A stretch of DNA of 64,000 bases from positions 383,277 to 447,276 of the forward strand of contig NRSV01000007.1 of the NCBI GenBank assembly GCA_002286855.1. Reading direction: 5' to 3'. A program made the translations under genes and the position numbers. Shown piece by piece: positions 54,750 through 64,000 of the stretch. Within the stretch, counting starts at the first letter, position 1. Every line of letters begins with the position of its first letter. Below the pieces are notes generated by a model that had not been told where the DNA came from, did no database searches, and was given only the letters and a program-made list of their open reading frames with translations. This DNA is from Bipolaris cookei (taxonomy: Eukaryota > Ascomycota > Dothideomycetes > Pleosporales > Pleosporaceae).

Positions 54750-56365
54750 TCATCTCGATATTTGTTTGCCACATCGATCATCATCTTTCACGTGATCGTT
54801 TTTCGGCGACTTGATCTGGTGTGCCTGCATGTCGTGCCCGAAGATATCGCTCATCTCAACATCTACAGCCGACTCCCGTGTCGCCTGCGAACTCATCGTC
54901 ATCTCTTTGACACTCACCTCTCTCCACGGTTGATATTGCACATACCTGCCTGTGATCTTTTCAACTACCATGCTCCACGCACGCTTGCACTCTGCTCTTG
55001 TAGTGAAGATATAGATAATTGCGTTCCAGGCACCTTGAAGCGGCAGGACCGTTGCTGAAAGACTATTCAGAGCAAAACTTGGCCGGTCTTTGTGCGTGAA
55101 TTGGTACATGCGGTTTATACTGCTGGGCAGCCACACAAAGAATAACGCCAAGAACATGAGGAAGGCAACGTGGAAGTATGTCATTGCTGGAGCATGGCCC
55201 TCTACTGTTCTTTTATCTGCAACATGGGGGTTTGATATCGCTGTTGGGGGTACGTCCAGGGGTTCTGGAGGTGGGCTTGTGGCGATTATCATTGCTCTGT
55301 AGCTGCTTCGTGATAGTGGGTTGTGGTGGAAGTTAAGTTGCGCTTCCACGTCTTCGAGTCGCAATCTGGAAATCCGGGTCGGAGAAGCATCGTAGAGTGG
55401 GCTTGAACCCAGCTCGTCGGGCCTACGGATGCTGGAAAGTCTCTGCGTACTTGAGAAGGAGTTGATCGAAATGCAATCTGGGTCCGGAGAGGCACTCCTG
55501 GACATATCATCTTGCTGCTGGATATCGCACTCAATCTGCGTCGTCACAACAATGTTGTTCCTTCCCGGGAAGACATCTCCGGCGCTTTCTCTTTCGTCGC
55601 TCGCATCCCGTACTGTTACAAATTGATTCGAGTCCCGAGAAAAAAACCGCAATTCGACTTGCTTCTCCCAAATCCGGTACCCCGTCGCACTGTAAATGGT
55701 GATAGCCGCCAAAATCGTGACCCTTCACAGCTTCTGTCAGCAACGTACAAGCAAGCATCTGAGAAAGGACAGGAACTAACCACGCGGGAACATAGAAGAC
55801 TGCTATGCGCATCCACTCGACATCAACAGCTATCCAGCACCACAGCGTCGCAGAACCTATAACAGGTTGGCCAGTTCGGCTCAGCACGACATAAGCTATA
55901 ACCGGTATACACGGAATACCGTAGCTAAAAGCAAAATACCATTTTTCCAAATGGCGCAGCTGCTGCGCATTATAGCCGTAAAAGAATACGAGGAAGACGT
56001 TTGTGGCCATGCAAAGAGCCCAGAAGGAATCGGCGACCATAAACCAATGAATGAGAAGGCCTTGGAATTCACACAGGCCAGATGCAGGTTCACCCGGTGC
56101 TGGTAACACCAAGCTCGACATTAGTGTTGCGACATTTGTGAGAATATTGCCTAGCGTGGCGAAGAAGACAAGGCGGTTGATTGCCGGTAGGGCGAGTCAG
56201 TCCATCGTATCAGAAAGACTTGTCGCTCGACTCACGTTTTCGGAAAAAGGGGAAAGCGATGAATGTGCTGACAATGATACTGGATCCCACGACTGAGAGT
56301 ATTGATGCTATCCGTATGGCGACTACGAGAGCGAGGGCTTTGTTGTGTGGGAGCTCGGCGGCCAT
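54750..56365 (-). CDS. cAMP-receptor-like G-protein-coupled receptor
   Basis: Exons 56365-56236, 56183-55781 and 55722-54750 give 501 aa. Hydrophobic segments number seven: about 14-38 (ALVVAIRIASILSVVGSSII), 46-64, 84-112 (WFMVADSFWALCMATNVFLV), 124-142, 160-190, then after a long Ser-rich third loop AMTYFHVAFLMFLALFFVWL and the last around ATVLPLQGAWNAIIYIFTT. Five helices before a loop of about 170 residues, then two more, is the layout of fungal CAR-like receptors (GprC/Git3 relatives), which sense nutrients and signal through G-alpha to adenylate cyclase. The second intron (GTTAGT..GTGAAG, 58 bp) restores PAWVTILAAITIYSATGYRI. The first intron has donor GTGAGT but the only frame-preserving acceptor ends GG, not AG (56184-56185). 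Start MAAELPHN chosen; MFRNT (56434) is an alternative. Confidence 0.82.
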
Positions 56366-58383
56366 GTCTGAGGGATGGAAAAGAGGGCGTGCATGAAAAG
56401 CCTTGGTGAAGGTGGTGGTGGTATTTCGAAACACTTGTTATACTATCCATTCAACAGTGCGAAATGGGCGACTGATCCACCACAAAGACAGTGACGAGTC
56501 TCTCAAAATTGCGAATGACACGAAAGTATGGCACAGGAGCCTACCCGCTGCGCAAAGGCTTAGATCTCGTTTCCCGAAGGGATGACTATGAGCATTGCAA
56601 GTGTACTGCCAAGCTACCCTGGACAAAGGTGGGATTCAAAAATGCGTCCACTTAGATTCTTCAAAAGAAAGAAAACGTTTTGAGACATGGAGCGCATACT
56701 TCAATTCTACCAGAGTTGCAGTGGCTCTTTACAGTAAACGGTATCGTGCTACGAAGATGGCTTAGCAACGAGGATACAGGATTCGCCCCCTCCCCTTCTC
56801 TCGCATGAGCACGTCGGACAAGTGACCTGGAAAAGAGTTTTTGAGGAAAGTAGGAAATGCAAAGACGGAAACAATCAGCCTGATTTCGGGTAATGGCGTG
56901 CTGACGAGTGGAATGAGAGAGGCAATACTGGCTTGACGGCTCGAGGTATGCTCTACTGTCCCCGTATCACGAAGGACCGCATTGACTCGATTGGCTGTTT
57001 TCAGCACCATTTGCATTGACACACAAAAGACATACATACTGCCACGATAGTATATACTACTATGTGCAATGAATCTCGCCCATCCACCTAGAACGCGCAA
57101 AAAAATCAACCCACATAGTAATGGCAACCATACTCTAGTATCCGCAATCGTCAACCCCAGCTCCTCTCTATCTCCAAACGCTCTTACTCCCTCAGGCAAC
57201 ATGGCGCTGCACCATTTCTTGAGACTGAGCTCACCTCACCAATTAATCCATCTACACATCAAAAATACCAAAGCAGTCCAGCCATCGCCAAGACCGAACC
57301 TATCACGCCCTCCCCGCAACTCCTACCTTCAACGCCAATTGGCTGGGCCGCTCCTCTATCCATCCGTGACTTAGGCAAAGCACTGCGCCACAATTTATCG
57401 AAAAAAAATGGTAAGAATGCCCTTGCAGCGTCATGGCTTACCCGACTGTGTCAGATGATGTTTTTATGTCTCAGAGGGAGAAAGGAGGGATGGAAACGCC
57501 ACAATGGTACCTGCTCGCATTTAGGAGATGATAGGGGGGAAATGGGGTAGGGGGTACTACGAACTGTACTCTTTTCGAGCTAAGGACCCCAGCCAAACGG
57601 TGACATTGTAGCACCAGCGTCTACTAGTTAGCACGGCAGAAATACGCTGAAATAATTCGTTGTGCCCGGGTACAAGTGCGATTTGATACTTGTCGGGGTG
57701 GGCTATGCCAATTTAGCAATACCCGGTTCCTAGGTCACACAGTACGTGTATGGAGCTGCATGCGTACAACGTTGCTGGTACTTTCGTGTGGTGTGGCGGT
57801 GCTGAAGGTAGGTATGCGGGTTGAGACTGGCCTATTACGAAGGATATCACCGGCGAGTAACACGCTTTGAGTGAAGATGGTTGGAGATAACAAGGGAAAG
57901 TGGTGCAATACTTTTTTTGGGGCGCTATTGAGTAACTAGGAATATCCCTTTGAGTGGTTTGAGTGGTTTGCGTAAAAGAGCCTGGGCAGTTTGAAGACTG
58001 GAGTATCGGGGTTCTTGGGATGGATTACTTTGGTACTGATGACCACAGTAAATGTTCGATACAATTGTGGCGAGGGCGTGGCAACGGCGAAGGTGCTGAA
58101 CTCAATCGACCCTTGCATACTTAACACATTCCCTGAATAGTTAATGCATGGCAAGGGCTTACGCTTTCGGGATAGGCGTGGTATTTGGTGTGTACGTGCG
58201 AATCGTGGGACCATGACAGTCAATGGAAGACGTTCAGCAACTGTTAATGGCGTCGAAAGTTACACTTCACGTAGTTCATGATGGAGACAGCTAACGTTGT
58301 AAGAAACAGTGAACACCACGCATATGGTTCCTCGGCTGATTCCGCTGCCTTCAATATATCCCAAACCTTCAGAACACACATCT
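56366..58383. other. Intergenic, about 2 kb
   Basis: GPCR promoter side and 3' flank of the catalase-like gene. Frames such as 56762-57202 (-) lack family features. No RNA gene recognised. Confidence 0.45.
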
Positions 58384-59444
58384 CTACGTAGCAGTCACTG
58401 CCGCATCCGTGGTCTTCCCTACCTCACTCTTCACAGGCTCAGCTTCCCTCCTCTGCTTCCCAGAAATCAAATACACACTCGCCCTCACCTCCAAAAGTGG
58501 ATCGTCACTCGGCTCCAGGCCCTCAACCCTCGGAATAGGATCAAAAATCACATTCCTCTGCTTCTCCAAACTTTCATCCTCCCCTAGCGTCTTCTCAATC
58601 GTAATCTTACCTAGTTCAACCACCTTCCTTTCTTCCGGCCAAATCTGCGTCGCATCATCCGTCACATCGCCCTCCTCCGCAATCTGCGCAAGGAGCTTAA
58701 ACTCAATCGGAGCTTTCTCAAGACGCGGGGTTAACTCGTCGAAAAGGTAGGTATAGGACTTGCTCTTGAGCGCTTCGACATCGACATGCTGCTCGCCCGC
58801 AACAGGTACAACGCGATATCGCAGCGTGGTAACTTTATCTTGCTTGACAAACCTGAACGCATTTACCCCAAAGAACTTTTCCGTAGCAAAACTCTCGGGA
58901 CTGGGCTTCGGATCCTGTAAGAATCGCGCGGTTTCTGGGTGGCGAGCCAGAAACTCGGGGACAGCTTCGGTGGCATTGCTGCTTGTTGCTGCTTTGAGGA
59001 ATTCGAGGAATTCGGCGCCAGTGCGTGTGGGGAAGTATTTTGTGGAATGGGCGATTATGTCTGTGTGCTGTCGTTTGCCATTTTGCTCGGGGAGGTGGAA
59101 TCGGATTGCAATTCCGCGCGGGTTGGCGTTGGCATCTGTGTCGGGGATTTTGGGGAAGCCGGTTGAGGAGGAGAAGCGGACGGTGATTAGTGTGGATGCA
59201 GCGTTGAAATGCGGAGCTGAAGTCAGCTCGGCGACGGAGGAGGTAGGTGTAAAAGTTCCCGTAAGGAGATGGCCTTTTGCATGGGCTGGGTTGGGAGTGG
59301 GTGTTAGTGATTTGGAAGGGTTATGCAAGGGGAGAATGACGAACCTGGTCGAAAGCTCTGTGCTGCATCGCCAGCCATACCGCGAAGCGTGCTCACGAGA
59401 CCATTGCTAGTCTCTAGCACCTGGGTATCGGTTGAAAGTGGCAT
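58384..59444 (-). CDS. Catalase-like haem protein (small SrpA-type peroxidase family)
   Basis: Exons 59444-59345 and 59285-58384 (59-bp intron GTTCGT..ACCCAG with CACTAAC branch site) give 333 aa. Conserved blocks: RPAHAKGHLLTGTFTP (His35 matches the distal catalytic His of catalases), STLITVRFSSSTGFPKIPDT, NPRGIAIRFHLPE, KFFGVNAFRFV, YRVVPVAGEQ, and a proximal C-terminal part with WPEERKVVELGKITI. This is the mini-catalase family of about 330 aa that uses organic peroxides more than H2O2; no signal peptide or SKL peroxisome tag. The first exon (MPLSTDTQVLETSNGLVS) is needed for the RPAHAKG block, which fixes the start. Confidence 0.9.
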
Positions 59445-60409
59445 ACTAGAATATCTTGAAATTTGAATCTATCGATCAACCCGGTGTAAGTTGAGGGACT
59501 GCGTTTCTGTAAGTAAGAGTTAATTGCCATTCACTGCGATCCATCTTGTAAGACTATATACACAGCGCATCTCTCTCAAAAGCTACCACTATTTGTTACC
59601 AACAAAATAGAACGCTCCCAGATTCGATGACTCATAAACATGTTCAACATGTCGTCTTTTCGATCCAGCGTACACAAACTACAACCCGGGTCCGCTAGTC
59701 TAATGCGTGTAGTTTCATTGGCTAGTAAGGTCCTACAGGAGTGCTGACTGCATGCTTACTTGCAGCCCCATGTGGCTGTAGCATGAGTATTTACAAATAC
59801 GTCTTGATTGCTTGTTGTATTCGTGATAGAATGGTGTTTACTAAGTTGGCTTAATCATCTGCTAGTCCGCTGTGGGGCTAGTATGAGGCGCATTTGGTTT
59901 CCTCTGGCCATTTGTACGTCAGTGGCGTATGCATCGTTGATTATTCTCCTTGGTTCTGTCTTGAATTGCGCTATATGTTGGCTGAAGGCATATATGCATG
60001 TTGGCAAGGGCACCTAGTGTTGTCTTGGTGCCTTTGCTACTTTTGAGACGTTCATTTATCCCGCTGCTCTCAGAACTGTATCATACCATCCCATGATTTC
60101 ATTATTATTGTTTGTAACTACAAAACGATTGTTGCAGAGATTTTGGAGAAACATGAATAATGGAGTTCAGCGGTTATCAATATACTATAGCTAAGAAGCT
60201 CAGCCCAGCAACCCGGATTAACACCGCATGCTTCTCTAACCTCAATCTACTATACCTCCCAAAAAGCTTGGTCACCAGTTTGTCTCCACGCATGACGCTT
60301 GAGATAAATGTCACTGCAGAACGTAGAGCGATGTATTACAGATTGTTTCATGTCATAGTGCCATAACCACGCTCTTAAGGCATGTAATACGATGATTACC
60401 AAGGCACTA
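59445..60409. other. Intergenic
   Basis: Upstream of the catalase-like gene and downstream of the secreted-protein gene. A hydrophobic 44-codon stretch at about 59882-60017 (MRRIWFPLAICTSV..) is too short and unsupported to call. Confidence 0.4.
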
Positions 60410-60803
60410 CTACTTTATAACACAGCAAAGGTAACGGTGGCAGTCACAGGTTCTCTGAGAATTTTTCCATGCTGATTGAAACAACAGATCGCCACCATCA
60501 CACTACTCTGATATCAGCCATATCTCACGGTGTATGCTGTTTAAATAAGCTGTCATCTAGACCTACCTCCTGTACGCGAATTTTTTGGCATGCGTCAATA
60601 TCGTCAGGACAGCAATCTCCAGGAGGATCCTGTATTCTCTATTTTAGCATATATAGCCTATGACAGAGCACGTCAATAGATATACTTACCCCCTTACTAG
60701 GATCTGCAGGCTTACAAATGGGATTGGGTATACCAAGGGTGACAGGTACAAAACCTGCAAAGAGTAATATAATAGGGACAACGTTGAGAACCTGGTACCG
60801 CAT
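60410..60803 (-). CDS. Hidden three-exon small secreted cysteine-rich protein
   Basis: Exons 60803-60690, 60638-60567 and 60502-60410, all in phase 0, give 92 aa. The introns (51 bp GTAAGT..AAATAG and 64 bp GTAGGT..GAGTAG) have consensus ends. Exon 1 encodes a signal peptide (MRYQVLNVVPIILLFAGFVP, cleavage near residue 24). The mature chain has nine Cys: 30, 47, 48, 55, 63, 81, 83, 88, 89, including GDCCPDDIDAC and TCDCHRYLCC. A TATATAA box on the minus strand lies about 105 bp upstream of the ATG (about 60909). No single exon is long enough to be found by ORF scanning. The Cys order (C-CC-C-C-C-x-C-CC) is not that of a hydrophobin. A host-interaction role is inferred from size, signal and Cys content. 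A decayed paralogue lies about 0.9 kb upstream. Confidence 0.68.
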
Positions 60804-61652
60804 AGTAGTGGCTAGTCGTAAGATTTTTATGGGTATGCACGAGAAGAATCCAAAGACCTGTAATTGGACAAATACTCAAAAAGCTCCTCATGGGCCCAGA
60901 TGAAAGGTTATATACTTGGGCTTATATCCTTTGCCCCCACGGGCCGGAATCTACGATCCCGGTGGACCCAGTAACTTGGTCTCGGGTATTTTGACGAAAG
61001 TATTGTGGTGTGGTATCACATAATCAGACCGCGGATATATATTGGCAATTCTCTTCGAAATAGATAGACTATCATCTTCACTCAACACAATACAGCGATT
61101 GGATTTCAGCTCTATTCTACCAGCTCGATTGCGGGTCGCCCCTTGATCTTTTGAGCTTGACCTTACATCGTGCCATAGTATACAACACCGAAAGCGGTTA
61201 GTCGGTGTGCTTCGCATGTTATTAGAAAACGGCTGGCAGTTCTAGATTGCAAAAGTAAACGCACATGTCTATAATTCATTTGAAGAACCAAGAGTGGGTT
61301 TGCAGCTGCCTTTCTTGTAGAATGCAAGGACATGAGATTCATTGTTCAAGACATCACGATGCTGACGAACATACAAGACAGGGGGCGGGTGTTCCCCACA
61401 AGGATGACACGTTATGATTTGTAGTTTATTCGAATATGTTTACAATTCAAAGTGATCTGACTAAGGTGGCCCGTCACTCCAACCCACACAGTGTACTTGG
61501 ATAGCACTCCTGTTTTTATCATAGGCTGCCTACGTACTGGGAAGTTCACCTTTCTGAAAGCTCAATGGGTTGCTGGCTAAAAACATCATGTACGACGTCT
61601 CTGAATATACCGTCTCAATATGGAATAACCTTTAGAATTTAGAGTGTAAAAA
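60804..61652. promoter_or_regulatory. Upstream region of the secreted-protein gene
   Basis: Contains minus-strand TATAAG and TATATAA boxes at about 60909-60930. Otherwise no gene recognised. The frame at 60951-61217 is unsupported. Confidence 0.45.
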
Positions 61653-61843
61653 TTACTGCTGGCAGGTCCGCCGGGGAGTCGCCCATGCTGATTGGAGCGC
61701 CCCGTCATACTATCTTGGTATTAGTCTCACTCTATAGTAAGTAAACCCAAGATGAACCATAACTAGAACTTACTCTACCACCAGTGCCCACCTCACATGT
61801 CTACACATGCAGCTGTGTCTGCCGCATCGCAGTTTCCAGGGGT
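61653..61843 (-). pseudogene. Decayed tandem copy of the secreted cysteine-rich gene
   Basis: The exon-2-like part (61843-61774) reads PGNCDAADTAACVD, parallel to PPGDCCPDDIDACQK in the gene at 60.4-60.8 kb. The exon-3-like part (61709-61653) reads YDGALQSAWATPRRTC and stops, parallel to CDGGDLLFQSAWKNSQRTC. The shared DNA block CAATCAGCATGG and intron borders at the same places (GTAAGT donor; ..GATAG acceptor) support common origin. One frame change within exon 2, loss of a Cys (Tyr instead), an early stop and no recognisable signal-peptide exon indicate decay. Confidence 0.5.
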
Positions 61844-62286
61844 CTATTAGTTGTTCTATATCAGCAGCCCAATCTGCCACATATACCACTCCAAAACTGG
61901 TGTCCCTAAATGTTAAATAACATATTGATCAGATGCTCACAATTGGTATTTTTTTCACACAGAGTTTTACATGTCAGGATGTTATCTGAATTCTTATTCT
62001 ATAGTCCCTATTAGCTCTTACTCTCGATTTCCCATGTACCGAGATAAGCAACGATTGGAAGAGTTTCAAAGCGTGAGCCTGCGAAAAGAAAAAACCATTA
62101 CCTGCAAACTTCACTCTCGTATTATAAAACATGTGTTTTCTAGAGTTCTCTTGATCTATTCATACCCAATTAAAGTTGAACCAACCCTTCACACCTCCCT
62201 CTCTGGATATATAAAACCTAAATAACTTACTAGAAACTATCATAAGAAACCCTAAATCGGCACTAAAAAAACACACAATTCCACCT
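61844..62286. other. Intergenic
   Basis: 3' flank of the Vps62-like gene; AT-rich. No gene seen. Confidence 0.4.
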
Positions 62287-63490
62287 TCACCCCACAACCT
62301 CATTCCTCTCCACCATCGCGCCATCCATCCCCGCCTTTCTCGGCACAAGTATACTCCTCAGGATACAAAGTTTCCCATTCTCGGGGCAAATCTTCTCTCG
62401 ATTCAACTGCTTATCCGCAGGCCCCGTCGGACCCCCCGAAAACTTTGCTTGGCCGAAAAGCTTAAACTGTCTCTTGTCGCTCTCAGGATATTCCTGGTCG
62501 CCCCATCTGCCCTTGAAATTCAGCCACGCTGTCGGCGCTTGACCGTCATACGCTTCAAATCTGTTGGTGCTGGGCGTAAACTTGTAGTACCAGGCACTAA
62601 GCAGCGGGTCCCATAAGGTGCCTCTATTGGTGTAGTCTTCGAGGACGCCGCCGGGGAGATTAAGGTTTGGAATCGTGTGGTCATGGGTGCCGCCCATGGC
62701 GTAGTTTGCGTGCGAACCTTTGGAGGAGTAGGCGATGGGGCGGATACCGGCGGCGTCGCGTTCGACGGCGGAGTAGCGGAAGGCTTGACCGTTGGCATGC
62801 TGGGAGAACCAGATTGCGGTGGGTTGGCCGTTGGAGAAGCGGACCATGGTGTGTTCCCAGTCGCCGACGTGGTTGCCTGTGTGGTGTGTGTCAGTACTTT
62901 AATTATTCACTAGTGGCTACGGTGGACTTGGGGAGAGAAAAGGTGCGACTTACCAAAGTTTAGTTGCTTCCATCCTAGTACCTCTCCACCGTAATTGTAG
63001 GCGTAGAAGTACATGTAAAAGGCATCTACATTTCCATTTCCCTTGTCGTTGACGATGATGGCTGCTGTTGTTGCGCCCTCAGTTTTACCACTCGCGTTAG
63101 GTTTTGTACCCTTGATCCATGTAGGATCTGTAGTAACATCGTCATTGGAAGTGAGCCAAACATTATTGCCCATTTGATCCAGATTTGAGGTCCTTAGGGG
63201 TTTCGAAGGGCCAGGGACTTCATTGAAGTCTACGCGAGGGGTAGAATGGTCGAGGAACGCTTGGAGGTCGGTAGGGTTGTATTTCTCCTCCGAGTGAAGG
63301 TATACGATTGGAGCTGTATGACATTAGAAGACTTTCTTTCCTTGGAGAAAGGGGAAGACAACTCACCATATTTCAAGACATAGTCAGGTACACCACTTGG
63401 AGCCTGTCTTTTTTCTTGTGAGAGAGGCGCTCCATTCACCAAGGACGCAGTGACTGTCACAACGGCAATGAGCGATATCAAACCCATCAT
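62287..63490 (-). CDS. Secreted Vps62/DUF946-family protein
   Basis: Exons 63490-63367, 63313-62954 and 62876-62287 (introns 53 and 77 bp) give 357 aa. A signal peptide (MMGLISLIAVVTVTASLVNG, cut before APLSQ) is followed by a Lys-Arg (about 27-28). The body has the Vps62 family blocks: YAPIVYLHSEEKYNPTDLQA, DAFYMYFYAYNYGG, NHVGDWEHTMVRF, IWFSQHANGQAF, YSSKGSHANYA, and GTLWDPLLSAWYYKF. Yeast Vps62 affects vacuolar targeting; related fungal proteins with signal peptides are secreted and of unknown role. The start is the first of two Met codons at 63490. Confidence 0.87.
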
Positions 63491-64000
63491 GTCTGTGTTT
63501 CTAATGGGCGAAAGAAGAAAACCAGGCCTGTATTAAGCGTCATCGTGACGGCTATCTTATATGATATCTGCAGCTCTTGCACACAAGACCCATTCAGCTG
63601 AGTGAACTCCTTTAGCCTGTCCTTGCAGTGCCTTGCATAGATGTACTGTCCCCCTACTCTTGCTTCCACACACACCTTTACATGCGAGTTCCACCCATCT
63701 ATGTATGCATACACCCTCGCTGTATTCCTATTCGCCGACTCCGTCCAGATGAGCATCTTGGCCCTACCAATAAGCCAAAGACGCAATCACACGTGGAGAC
63801 CTGAGCAAAGCAAACGGTAGATAATCGGTTCCTATCCTACTCGTGGTGGCAGGCGGATGTGGCGTGCATGGTTGGCCGCCATGTGCTCGGGCCCTAATGC
63901 AAGGCTGGTGGCTGGATGTGGCGATCTGAGCGCAGGGATGCAGCGATTATGATAGGGCAAAGGCGCAGCCGATGGATTAATGAAGCACGAAAAGCATGTC
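63491..64000. other. Right-edge intergenic region
   Basis: Upstream of the Vps62-like gene. No supported gene before the window ends. Confidence 0.4.

Noticed and set aside
56762..57202. 146-codon minus-strand frame
   Set aside because: No domain, no leader features and no homology by motif; composition like the surrounding intergenic DNA.
60410..60803. Secreted protein as a hydrophobin
   Set aside because: Hydrophobins have C-CC-C-C-CC-C spacing with long hydrophobic loops; here the order is C-CC-C-C-C-x-C-CC and the loops are polar.

Overview
The window is nuclear DNA of a filamentous ascomycete. Genes have short spliceosomal introns (46-132 bp, mostly GT..AG with CTAAC/CTGAC-like branch points), and fungal gene families are present: HET-domain proteins, a Zn2Cys6 factor, a fungal cAMP-receptor-like GPCR, class II DAHP synthase and AP180. 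The mix of pogo/Fot1, hAT and Tc1 elements, stop codons of RIP type, and small cysteine-rich secreted proteins fits a plant-associated Dothideomycete (Pleosporales-like). That placement is inference. No bacterial operons, CRISPR arrays or rRNA genes were seen.

Layout. (1) 1-8.6 kb is mixed: a HET-domain gene cut by the left edge, transposase scraps, a siderophore-type esterase and a short-chain dehydrogenase. (2) 8.6-37 kb is an accessory, repeat-rich block. It starts with a multi-module CBM18 (hevein-like) chitin-binding gene that has lost its 5' end beside a hAT element. Next come a second hAT copy, three pogo-type elements, several foldback/MITE elements (two families with clear 8-bp target duplications, one nested in another), solo LTRs (one with a 5-bp duplication) and a Tc1 element with TA duplication. 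Among them sit a small cysteine-rich secreted protein with Kex2-like sites, a hypothetical 389-aa protein, a HET relic, a DUF1989 protein and a MYND-like fragment. (3) 37-40 kb holds two decayed genes, BTB/POZ and Zn2Cys6. (4) 41-57 kb is a conserved core block: a DUF8040 gene, an N-myristoylation-type HTH protein, class II DAHP synthase, HYPK, the H3K27 methyltransferase KMT6/EZH2, AP180, NudC and a GPCR. (5) 58-64 kb carries a catalase-like protein, a hidden three-exon cysteine-rich secreted protein with a decayed tandem copy, and a secreted Vps62-family protein.

All proposed splice junctions were checked for reading-frame phase by hand. The strongest new items are the hidden secreted gene at 60410-60803 and its relic at about 61.65-61.84 kb, the Kex2-type secreted protein at 21.7 kb, the decapitated CBM18 gene, the nested MITEs, and a GPCR intron whose 3' splice site reads GG instead of AG.
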